From: an uncultured Collinsella sp.
Lineage (GTDB): Bacteria; Actinomycetota; Coriobacteriia; Coriobacteriales; Coriobacteriaceae
Direction of reading: 5' to 3'
Length of the DNA: 14,489 nt
Assembly (NCBI GenBank): GCA_902478985.1
Contig: CABSNH010000028.1
Location: 1-14,489, forward strand
Of this stretch, positions 1 through 5,129 are shown in pieces. Below the pieces are notes generated by a model, which was not told where the DNA came from, made no database searches, and was given only the letters and a program-made list of their open reading frames with translations. Numbering within the stretch: position 1 is the stretch's first letter; the number at the start of each line of letters is the position of its first letter. A program made the translations under genes and the position numbers.

Positions 1-756
1 GGCGGCCTTGGTCTCCAGATACGTGGAGTAGTTGCCCTTGTAGGGATAGAGGTGACCGCGGTCGACCTCGCAGATCCACTCGGCAACGTTATCCAGGAAG
101 TAGCGATCGTGTGTGACGGCAAGCACCGCGCCCTGGTAGTTGTGCAGGAAGTGCTCGAGCCACAGGATCGACTCGGCGTCCAGGTGGTTCGTGGGCTCGT
201 CGAGCAGCAGCAGGTCGGGAGCCTCGAGCAGCAGCTTGCACAGGGCCACGCGACGACGCTCGCCGCCGGAAAGCACGTTGACCGGCATGTCGGAATCGGG
301 CAGCTGCAGGGCGTCCATGGCCTGGCCGAGCTTGGAATCGATATCCCAGCCGTCGGCGGCGTCGATCTCGTCCTGGAGCTTGCCCATCTCGGCCATGAGG
401 GCGTCCATGTCGCAATCCGGGTCGCACATCTCCTCGCCGATCTTATTGAAGCGATCGACCTTGGCGATCATATCACCAAACGCCATGCGCACGTTCTCGA
501 TGACGGTCTTGTCGTCATCGAGCGGCGGCTCCTGCTGCAGGATGCCCACAGTGTAGCCGGGGGTGAGCCTGGCATCGCCGTTGGAGACCTCCTCGATGCC
601 GGCCATGATCTTGAGCAGGGTCGACTTGCCCATGCCGTTGGGACCCACAACGCCGATCTTGGCACCGGGGTAGAAGCTCAGGGTCACGTCGTCAAGGATC
701 ACCTTGTCGCCATGGGCCTTGCGAGCCTGATACATCTGGTAGATAAACTCCGCCAT
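1..756 (-). CDS. ettA: Energy-dependent translational throttle protein EttA (ABC-F ATPase), N-terminal 252 residues, cut by window start
   Basis: EttA is a soluble ABC-F ATPase that binds the ribosomal E site and gates entry of the first peptide bonds into elongation according to energy state. Visible here is the first nucleotide-binding domain: Walker A GPNGMGKST at about residues 38-46, a Q-loop near LQQEP (73-77), signature SGGER (162-166), Walker B with catalytic Glu LLLLDEPTNHLD (182-193) and switch His in VTHDRYFLD (214-222). The opening MAEFIYQMYQARKAHGDKV resembles EttA specifically rather than other ABC-F members. The usual length is about 555 residues, so slightly under half is present; the frame is open through base 1. 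The ATG at 756 has an AAAGGAT-type ribosome site about 10 bases upstream. Walker A has Met where Ala is common, which should be tolerated. An inverted repeat (TTTCG at 799-803, CGAAA at 816-820) lies in its upstream region. Confidence 0.93.
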   Translation of the reverse strand, partial: MAEFIYQMYQARKAHGDKVILDDVTLSFYPGAKIGVVGPNGMGKSTLLKIMAGIEEVSNGDARLTPGYTVGILQQEPPLDDDKTVIENVRMAFGDMIAKVDRFNKIGEEMCDPDCDMDALMAEMGKLQDEIDAADGWDIDSKLGQAMDALQLPDSDMPVNVLSGGERRRVALCKLLLEAPDLLLLDEPTNHLDAESILWLEHFLHNYQGAVLAVTHDRYFLDNVAEWICEVDRGHLYPYKGNYSTYLETKAA

Positions 757-852
757 ATGCCTGTTTTATCCTTTCTACCTGCTGTTTTCCTATTCTTGTT
801 TCGCTTTAGTGGAAACGAAATGGAAAAACCAGCTCTGAAACGTAACGAAATA

Positions 853-874
853 GGGGCATGGTTGCCCATACCCC
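853..874 (-). terminator. Hairpin downstream of sdpI, possible terminator
   Basis: On the minus strand GGGG-T-ATGG, a four-base loop, then CCAT-G-CCCC forms an 8-pair stem with one mismatch. It is followed by TATTTCGTTACGTTT, a weak U-rich run. It sits between the sdpI stop (942) and the ettA start (756). A second short palindrome, GGGAA-AAG-TTCCC, lies at 887-899. No clear promoter for ettA was readable in 757-941. Confidence 0.35.
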
Positions 875-941
875 CTAATACTACCTGGGAAAAGTTCCCC
901 CGGAACATACTATGAACTGCGTACGCTAGTTTTCCGCAACC

Positions 942-1646
942 TTAGCGAGCGGCTCGCTGCGATTTGCGCCACAGCAGATACGAGTAGACGTAGACGGCTC
1001 CAACCGAACCAAACGCCAGAACCGCAATCACCGCGGCGACGACTTCACTCGAAAGCACGCTACCCGCCACGCCCATCACAATCAGGCCAAAGCCCAGCAC
1101 CATAAAGCAGGCACCGCCAAAGCGCTGCGTACGGCGCCAGTTCTCGGGATTGGCAAGCGCCCAAGGCGTCTTGATACCGAGCGTATAGTTCTGCTTCACA
1201 CGCGGCAAGTAGTTGCCTACGCCGATGAACAGCAAACCGACAACACCGGAAATCAGCACGTTGACCGAACCGACCGCCGGCACCACGCCCCAGACCGTAA
1301 GCTCTCCCAGCCAGCTTATGGCGCACATGAACAAGGTGAAGGCGATTACGAAGCCCTGATAGAACTTGCCCGAGGTTCGATATGCCTCACCTTTGGGATC
1401 GATGCGCGGCACCACGCAGAACATTGCGAGAAGCACCAGAGGCAGCACGCCGAGCGCGGAGGCCATCCAGCTGGGACCCCAACCGTCGACGGCGCCGTTC
1501 GCGCCCCAGTGCGTGGGAATCTGCCCAGGCAAGCTCGGCATCACCATGAGATGCGCTACGACATTGGCGACGCACAGAGCGACCAGCGCAATCCACACGC
1601 GCGACGATACCCCCGTGGGGTGAATGCCCTTGTTTTCGTTATTCAT
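942..1646 (-). CDS. sdpI: SdpI-family integral membrane protein (DUF1648 plus SdpI domain), 234 residues
   Basis: In Bacillus subtilis SdpI is the membrane immunity protein against the SdpC killing peptide and also the sensor that recruits the repressor SdpR to the membrane. This protein shows the same two-part design: an N-terminal DUF1648-type segment with the hallmark IPTHWGANGAVDGWG at residues 43-57 just after the first membrane span (about 17-37), then more spans at about 62-80 and 97-117, and a C-terminal SdpI domain with GNYLPRVKQNYTLGIKTPWA at about 144-163 and NPENWRRT at 167-174. I chose the ATG at 1646 because GGAAGG lies 8 bases upstream; a GTG at 1655 is in frame but less well placed. 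The ATG overlaps the sdpR stop by 8 bases (ATGAATAA), so translation is probably coupled. No SdpABC toxin genes are visible; the nearest candidate partner is the tiny membrane peptide encoded divergently at 2084. Confidence 0.85.
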   Translation of the reverse strand: MNNENKGIHPTGVSSRVWIALVALCVANVVAHLMVMPSLPGQIPTHWGANGAVDGWGPSWMASALGVLPLVLLAMFCVVPRIDPKGEAYRTSGKFYQGFVIAFTLFMCAISWLGELTVWGVVPAVGSVNVLISGVVGLLFIGVGNYLPRVKQNYTLGIKTPWALANPENWRRTQRFGGACFMVLGFGLIVMGVAGSVLSSEVVAAVIAVLAFGSVGAVYVYSYLLWRKSQRAAR

Positions 1647-1917
1647 CCTTATCACCTTCCGTGTTTGTAAAGCCCATAAACCAACCGATCAAGTCCTGCA
1701 TGACGGTAGTGTTTAAGCTGTATACGATGTTTTGACCATGACGTTCGTCGGTTACCAACCCGGCGTTTTTGAGCGTCGCCAAGTGATGGCTCAGCGACGG
1801 CTTACTGATATCGAAATGCTCGGCAAGCTCCCCCGCCGTGCAATTGCCCTCGCGCAGCAACTCCAAAATGCGCCGTCGCGTTGGATCGGCAAGCGCCTTA
1901 AAACCCTCTCCCGGCAT
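1639..1917 (-). CDS. sdpR: SdpR-type ArsR-family transcriptional repressor, 92 residues
   Basis: Winged-helix repressor of the ArsR family. FKALADPTRRRILELLREG at residues 6-24 and the recognition-helix region ISKPSLSHHLATLKNAGL (37-54) are classic, followed by the wing GQNIVYSLNTTV (61-72). The C-terminal VMQDLIGWF stretch closely resembles B. subtilis SdpR. It lacks the cysteine metal sites of ArsR/CadC types, in keeping with a protein-sensing role through SdpI. In B. subtilis SdpR represses its own sdpRI operon until SdpI sequesters it. I chose the ATG at 1917 because AAAGGGGG lies 4 bases upstream; an in-frame ATG at 1935 would add six residues but has a poorer site. Overlaps sdpI by 8 bases. 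Confidence 0.88.
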   Translation of the reverse strand: MPGEGFKALADPTRRRILELLREGNCTAGELAEHFDISKPSLSHHLATLKNAGLVTDERHGQNIVYSLNTTVMQDLIGWFMGFTNTEGDKDE

Positions 1918-1951
1918 AAGACCCCCTTTCATCATCTCTCATGACGCGCAC

Positions 1952-1980
1952 ACTATACTCGATATTTAGATGTTTGTCTA
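1952..1980 (-). promoter_or_regulatory. Predicted sdpRI promoter
   Basis: On the minus strand TAGACA (1980-1975) and TATAGT (1957-1952) are separated by exactly 17 bases. Each hexamer has 5 of 6 consensus bases. The start point would fall about 25-30 bases before the sdpR ATG at 1917. Confidence 0.65.
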
Positions 1981-2003
1981 ACTATCTAATACAGGAACAT
2001 CTA
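1966..2003. promoter_or_regulatory. Inverted-repeat operator candidate between sdpRI and the divergent small-peptide gene
   Basis: Perfect 8-base arms TAGATGTT (1967-1974) and AACATCTA (1996-2003), plus nested TTAGA-N6-TCTAA (1966-1981). The left arm overlaps the -35 element of the sdpRI promoter; the right arm abuts the -35 region of the plus-strand promoter. ArsR-family repressors bind AT-rich imperfect palindromes over promoter elements, so SdpR autoregulation, perhaps of both directions, is likely. This is inference from position and symmetry. Confidence 0.5.
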
Positions 2004-2032
2004 TAGAACATTCGTTCGTATTTAGCTACAAT
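2004..2032 (+). promoter_or_regulatory. Promoter with overlapping LexA-like (SOS) box
   Basis: AGAACATTCGTTCG at 2005-2018 contains GAAC-N4-GTTC, the core of Gram-positive and actinobacterial LexA boxes. It matches 10 of 12 defined positions of TCGAAC-N4-GTTCGA. It covers the -35 position (TAGAAC, 2004-2009, weak) of a promoter whose -10 is TACAAT (2027-2032), 17 bases downstream. Transcription would start near 2039. Binding by LexA is inferred. Confidence 0.5.
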
Positions 2033-2083
2033 GGAAGTTGAAGCAGATGGGCCAGCTCCCTCTACCCGAGAAGGAGATGGACT

Positions 2084-2170
2084 ATGAGTATTGACGATGT
2101 CCTGACGTTGTTATTGCTTGTAATCGCGGCTGTGGAGCTCGGCATCCACATTGGAGGTCGAATGAAATAG
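2084..2170 (+). CDS. 28-residue single-span hydrophobic peptide, possible type I toxin or holin-like small protein
   Basis: The reading frame begins MSIDDVLTLLLLVIAAVELG and ends with a short basic tail, GRMK. An AAGGAG ribosome site (2071-2076) stands 7 bases before the ATG, which is as good as any in the window. Residues 6-25 form one membrane span interrupted by a single Glu. Size and shape (acidic N-terminus, about 18 hydrophobic residues, Lys/Arg end) resemble type I toxins such as TisB and the 'putative holin-like toxin' family, whose members also start M-S-x-x-(D/E). I cannot assign it firmly to either. Context supports a regulated toxin-like role: LexA-like box, fold-back untranslated regions, convergent promoter, and the divergent SdpR/SdpI immunity pair. 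Its shortness means automated annotation probably misses it. Confidence 0.6.
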   Translation: MSIDDVLTLLLLVIAAVELGIHIGGRMK

Positions 2171-2256
2171 CCGCCCCCGCGTAATGCGAAGACGGCCACT
2201 TCTCACGCTACAAACGTGTTTGGGAGTTGGCCAACCCGCGGCAACGGGTGCCATCT
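2171..2256 (-). ncRNA. Candidate antisense RNA to the 3' region of the small-peptide mRNA
   Basis: A minus-strand promoter at 2262-2290 would start an RNA near 2255 that runs against the toxin-like transcript and covers its 3' untranslated region. Because of the inverted repeat, the beginning of this RNA nearly copies the beginning of the sense transcript. The 3' end is not defined by a clear U-rich terminator; 2171, the base after the peptide stop, is only a nominal limit. Existence is inferred. Confidence 0.3.
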
Positions 2257-2261
2257 GCTTC

Positions 2262-2290
2262 ATCTTATGCGAATCACTGCCTCATTTCAA
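2262..2290 (-). promoter_or_regulatory. Predicted convergent (antisense) promoter
   Basis: On the minus strand TTGAAA (2290-2285, 5 of 6 consensus) and TAAGAT (2267-2262, 4 of 6) are separated by 17 bases. No minus-strand gene lies downstream until sdpR at 1917, so the likely product is a non-coding RNA opposite the small-peptide gene. Confidence 0.4.
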
Positions 2291-2327
2291 CAAGCCCCTA
2301 GGGCTCAAATGGAATCGCGATAATACC

Positions 2328-2333
2328 TATAAT
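2328..2333 (+). promoter_or_regulatory. -10 element upstream of tcdA
   Basis: Perfect TATAAT 45 bases before the tcdA start. The -35 at the 17-base spacing (TCAAAT, 2305-2310) is poor. A short palindrome AGCCC-CTA-GGGCT lies just upstream at about 2293-2305. Confidence 0.45.
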
Positions 2334-2377
2334 GACGATAGCTAAAACACGATTCGCTTCCCCATCGGAGGATGTCT

Positions 2378-3175
2378 ATGACCGAAACCACAGCCGCAAC
2401 CCCCAACGAGACACGCGACACCAAGCTCGAGATCATCATGGGCCGCGAGGCACTCGACAAACTCGCCGCCGCCACGGTGCTGGTGCTCGGCTGCGGAGGT
2501 GTGGGCTCCAATTGCTGCGAGGCACTTGCCCGCGGCGGCATTGGTCATTTCGTCATTCTGGATAAGGACATCATCGCGCCCAGCAATATCAATCGCCAGG
2601 CCATCGCCTTTCAAAGCACCATCGGCAAGCGCAAGGTCGATGTTATGGAAGCCATGATCCACGACATCAATCCAGCCGCTACCGTCATCAAGCGCACCGA
2701 ATACCTGTTGAGCGACAATATCGACGAGTTCTTCGCGAGCGTTTTGGAGCAGACGGACGGCAAGCTCGACTACGTCGTCGACGCCATCGACACTATCTCG
2801 GCCAAGCTCACCATTGCCAAATATGCTCAGGACCACGACATTCGTTTGGTTAGCTCCATGGGCGGGGCCAACAAGCTCCATCCCGAGTGCCTCCGCTTTG
2901 CCGACATTTTCGATACGGTACGTGACCCCATGAGCCGCATCATGCGCAAAGAATGCAAGAAGCGCGGAATCAAGAGTCTGCATGTACTGTTTAGCTGCGA
3001 GGAATCGGTTAAGACACAGCCCCGCGACCCTTCCAATATCCACGAGCGCACCGAGCTCGGAACCGCCAGCTTTATGCCGCCCATCATGGGCCAGATGATT
3101 GCCGGCGAGGTTATCCGCCAGATCAGTGGCCGCGGCACCGAGCGCGTGCGCGCCGATGGCCAGCGCTTGGACTAG
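2378..3175 (+). CDS. tcdA: tRNA threonylcarbamoyladenosine dehydratase (TcdA/CsdL family), 265 residues
   Basis: ATP-dependent E1-like enzyme that cyclises t6A at position 37 of ANN-decoding tRNAs into ct6A. The ThiF/MoeB-type adenylation fold is clear: VLVLGCGGVGSNCCEALAR at residues 34-52 contains the GxGGxGS nucleotide loop, LDKDIIAPSNINRQ (61-74) holds the conserved Asp and the Asn-x-Asn-Arg that contacts ATP, and DYVVDAIDTISAK (131-143) the catalytic Asp region. The length matches E. coli TcdA (268). It lacks the paired CxxC zinc motif of MoeB/ThiF, favouring TcdA over those. An in-frame ATG at 2372 abuts the GGAGG (2367-2371), so I chose the ATG at 2378, six bases downstream. Followed after 14 bases by the TatD-family gene, probably one operon. 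Confidence 0.87.
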   Translation: MTETTAATPNETRDTKLEIIMGREALDKLAAATVLVLGCGGVGSNCCEALARGGIGHFVILDKDIIAPSNINRQAIAFQSTIGKRKVDVMEAMIHDINPAATVIKRTEYLLSDNIDEFFASVLEQTDGKLDYVVDAIDTISAKLTIAKYAQDHDIRLVSSMGGANKLHPECLRFADIFDTVRDPMSRIMRKECKKRGIKSLHVLFSCEESVKTQPRDPSNIHERTELGTASFMPPIMGQMIAGEVIRQISGRGTERVRADGQRLD

Positions 3176-3189
3176 CGGAGCGCGCCGAG

Positions 3190-3972
3190 ATGGAGCCCCG
3201 GTTATTTGATGCACACTGCCATCTTGATTTAATGGCTCACCCGGACGCCGTTGCCGATGAGGCAACGGCGCTGGGCTTGGGTCTATTTGATTGCGGCGTC
3301 GATCCACGCGACTTTTCGGCCGCAAACGAGCGCGCTCGTCTCCACCCGGGCATCATCGCCGGCGTTGGGCTTCACCCCTGGTGGCTCGCCGATGGCCACT
3401 GCGGTTTTGCCGAAGTCAATCTGCTTTGCGAAGTTGCTGCCCAAGAACGCTACATCGGCGAAGTCGGACTCGACTTTTCCGCGCGCTTTGCTGGAAGTGA
3501 GCCGCTACAAATACAGGCACTTAACCGGCTCTGCGATGCGCTCGTGCAGCATCCTCTTACCGGGCGCGTGATATCAATTCACGCCGTTCGTTCGGCAGGA
3601 GCCGTACTGGACGTCCTCGAATCGCATGGACTACTCATCCCAAACCCCGACTCCCCCGCTATCATCTTCCACTGGTTTAGCGGCACTTCGGACGAACTCA
3701 CCCGCGCGCGTAATGCGGGCTGCTATTTTTCCGTCAACGAACGCATGCTCGCGACCAAGCGCGGTCGCGAATACGCACGACAGATTCCACTCGACCGCCT
3801 ACTGCTCGAGACCGATGCGCCGGCCGAGCCAAACACAGAAACAAGCGCGCAGTCGCTCATCAGGTCGCTCACAAGGACCTCAGAACGCATCACCTCGCTC
3901 AAAAACTGCGACGCAAAGCGCATCGAGTCGATAGTTTTAACAAATGCGCGCTCTTTTTTTGACCTTCGCTAA
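3190..3972 (+). CDS. TatD-family metal-dependent hydrolase (DNase/quality control), 260 residues
   Basis: Amidohydrolase-superfamily TIM barrel; relatives are cytosolic 3'-5' DNases and peroxide-repair nucleases. Metal ligands are all in place: DAHCH (His9, His11), IGEVGLD (Glu91), SIHAVR (His131), IFHWFSG (His161) and LLLETDAP (Asp209). GVGLHPWW at 58-65 is also typical. Length is normal for the family. The ribosome site is only CGGAG about 10 bases upstream, and the gene starts 14 bases after the tcdA stop, so it is likely co-transcribed and may rely on re-initiation. Whether the physiological substrate is DNA or RNA cannot be told from sequence. Confidence 0.9.
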   Translation: MEPRLFDAHCHLDLMAHPDAVADEATALGLGLFDCGVDPRDFSAANERARLHPGIIAGVGLHPWWLADGHCGFAEVNLLCEVAAQERYIGEVGLDFSARFAGSEPLQIQALNRLCDALVQHPLTGRVISIHAVRSAGAVLDVLESHGLLIPNPDSPAIIFHWFSGTSDELTRARNAGCYFSVNERMLATKRGREYARQIPLDRLLLETDAPAEPNTETSAQSLIRSLTRTSERITSLKNCDAKRIESIVLTNARSFFDLR

Positions 3973-3978
3973 CCCCTG

Positions 3979-4209
3979 GTGTGCAAAAAATGCCAAATAT
4001 GAGTACTGCTACCGGAATGGATACATTTCTTTTAACTTTCCAACCGCCAGAATAATCCTCGATTGTCCGCTAATTAAAGCTTTTACAGTCATTCATCCTG
4101 CGTTTTCGCAAATCTTAAACCCCTCCAGACGCTCAAATCACGTCTGAAGGGGTTGATTTTGCTGCGACTAAATTAGTCACAGTACTCATATTTGGCATTT
4201 TTTGCACAC
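3979..4209. repeat. 231-bp element with perfect 30-bp inverted ends in a convergent intergenic space
   Basis: Bases 3979-4008 and 4180-4209 are exact reverse complements over 30 bases (outer ends GTGTGC and GCACAC, each arm holding a six-base A or T run). They enclose 171 bp. The element begins 6 bases after the tatD stop and fills most of the gap to the kinase gene on the opposite strand. The interior holds a terminator-type hairpin (4118-4154) and a 13-base palindrome GACTAA-A-TTAGTC (4166-4178). No open reading frame of note and no flanking target duplication were seen. It could be a dispersed palindromic unit, a small non-autonomous transposable element, or a bidirectional terminator. Confidence 0.85.
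4118..4160. terminator. Bidirectional terminator hairpin between tatD and the kinase gene
   Basis: Stem 4118-4131 (AACCCCTCCAGACG) with 4141-4154 (CGTCTGAAGGGGTT), 14 positions with one mismatch and a 9-base loop. On the plus strand it is followed by GATTTTG; on the minus strand by TAAGATTTG. It serves the converging tatD and frlD-like transcripts. Confidence 0.6.
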
Positions 4210-4211
4210 GA

Positions 4212-4245
4212 GGTCCCGGGGAGGATCCTGCACCTCCCCGGGACC
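4212..4245. terminator. Perfect 13-bp GC-rich hairpin just after the kinase gene
   Basis: GGTCCCGGGGAGG (4212-4224), loop of 8, CCTCCCCGGGACC (4233-4245), no mismatch. It begins 6 bases past the kinase stop codon. On the minus strand it is not followed by a U run, so it is either a 3'-end stabiliser or a factor-assisted terminator rather than a classical intrinsic one. Confidence 0.5.
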
Positions 4246-4251
4246 GCTCGG

Positions 4252-5115
4252 CTATTCGACGATTGGTGCTCCGTGGCCCCAAGAACCTTCCATGCCGCAC
4301 ACGGTCGAGGCAAACCCGGCAGCAAAGTCGAGCGCGCGCTCGATAGCCTCGGCGCCATCCTCTCCACGCTTGGCGGAATCGAGATAGCACATCAAAAACG
4401 AAGTGAGGAACGAGTCGCCCGCTCCCATGGTGTCCTTCATGTCCGTTACCGGTTTAGCCAGCTGGCGGTAATAACGCTCGCCGTCGTAAGCAATGCAGCC
4501 CTCGGCACCCGCCGTAGCCGACACAAAACGCGGACCCAGGCCCTTCACCCATGCCAGACGCTCGCGAATCTCGTCCTCACTCGCGGCATCCGCCGCACTA
4601 AAGAAGGCAAAATCGACGTAGGGTGCAATCTGCTCGTAGTACTCGTCGGTGGAGTCGTCCGAAAAGTCAAAAGAGACCGTGACGCCCGCAGCCTTCAACT
4701 TGGGCAGCTCGCGCTCGGTAAAGCAATAGTTGCCCGAATGAACCACATCGAACTGCTTCATGTACGCAAGGTCAAAGCGATCGAGGACATAGCGCGCATC
4801 GCCACGGATACCGCCCTCGTTGGAGCCAAGGAAGACACGGTCACCGTCAACGACGGTCACGCGAGCCGCTCCGTTCTCGCCAATCATCTGCTCGCACTTG
4901 TCAAGCTCGATACCCTCATCCTCGAGGCTTGCAATGACATGCTCGGCAGCGGCATCATTGCCAAAAATGCCCATGTATGCGGAGCGTGCGGCACCGCATT
5001 TCTTGGCATAAACGGCGAAGTTCACCGCATTGCCGCCGGGATACATGGTGTGGATATGCTCGTAGCGATCGACGACGTTGTCGCCAAATCCGAGCGCGTT
5101 AACGTTAAATGCCAT
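4252..5115 (-). CDS. frlD: PfkB-family sugar kinase, fructoselysine 6-kinase-like (FrlD), 287 residues
   Basis: Ribokinase/PfkB-fold enzyme expected to phosphorylate the sugar 6-hydroxyl of an Amadori compound in the cytosol. The N-terminal GFGDNVVDRYE (9-19), the substrate-side PGGNAVN (26-32), FDFSDDS (149-155) and the PfkB signature DTMGAGDSF (228-236) with catalytic base Asp234 line up with what I recall of E. coli FrlD, including the central FDFSD and DFAF segments. The ATG at 5115 has AAGGGG 8 bases upstream. It is last in the operon, 14 bases after the deglycase gene. Kinase followed by deglycase is the core pair of fructosyl-amino acid catabolism. The amino acid moiety (lysine, asparagine, other) cannot be read from sequence. 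Confidence 0.8.
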   Translation of the reverse strand: MAFNVNALGFGDNVVDRYEHIHTMYPGGNAVNFAVYAKKCGAARSAYMGIFGNDAAAEHVIASLEDEGIELDKCEQMIGENGAARVTVVDGDRVFLGSNEGGIRGDARYVLDRFDLAYMKQFDVVHSGNYCFTERELPKLKAAGVTVSFDFSDDSTDEYYEQIAPYVDFAFFSAADAASEDEIRERLAWVKGLGPRFVSATAGAEGCIAYDGERYYRQLAKPVTDMKDTMGAGDSFLTSFLMCYLDSAKRGEDGAEAIERALDFAAGFASTVCGMEGSWGHGAPIVE

Positions 5116-5129
5116 GGCCTTTGCCCCTT

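Larger units (their letters stand above)
2039..2262 (+). repeat. Nested 5'-3' complementary blocks around the 28-residue peptide gene
   Basis: Three blocks before the small gene can pair, in nested order, with three after it. TGAAGCAGATGG (2039-2050) pairs perfectly with 2251-2262. GCCAGCTCCC (2051-2060) pairs with GGGAGTTGGC (2222-2231), with one G-U pair. GAGAAG (2068-2073) pairs with CTTCTC (2199-2204). The third block overlaps the AAGGAG ribosome site (2071-2076). Between the first two 3' blocks lies a small hairpin, ACCCG-N6-CGGGT (2234-2249). A full-length transcript could therefore fold back and hide its ribosome site, as in hok- and tisB-type mRNAs. Confidence 0.6.

Noticed and set aside
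38..46. Met in the EttA Walker A motif (GPNGMGKST) as a loss-of-function change
   Set aside because: That position is variable in P-loops; the essential Gly-Lys-Ser/Thr residues are intact.
52..915. 287-codon plus-strand open frame opposite ettA
   Set aside because: It is the mirror of a well-supported ettA frame with all ABC motifs; the translated product is low-complexity and has no ribosome site.
2372..2377. Upstream ATG for tcdA
   Set aside because: It directly abuts the GGAGG motif, leaving no spacing; the ATG at 2378 has a proper 6-base gap.
2342..3325. 327-codon minus-strand frame opposite tcdA and tatD
   Set aside because: It overlaps two genes with intact catalytic motifs and reads as a typical GC-rich antisense shadow.
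3979..4209. Insertion sequence
   Set aside because: No transposase frame and no target-site duplication; kept only as an inverted-repeat element.
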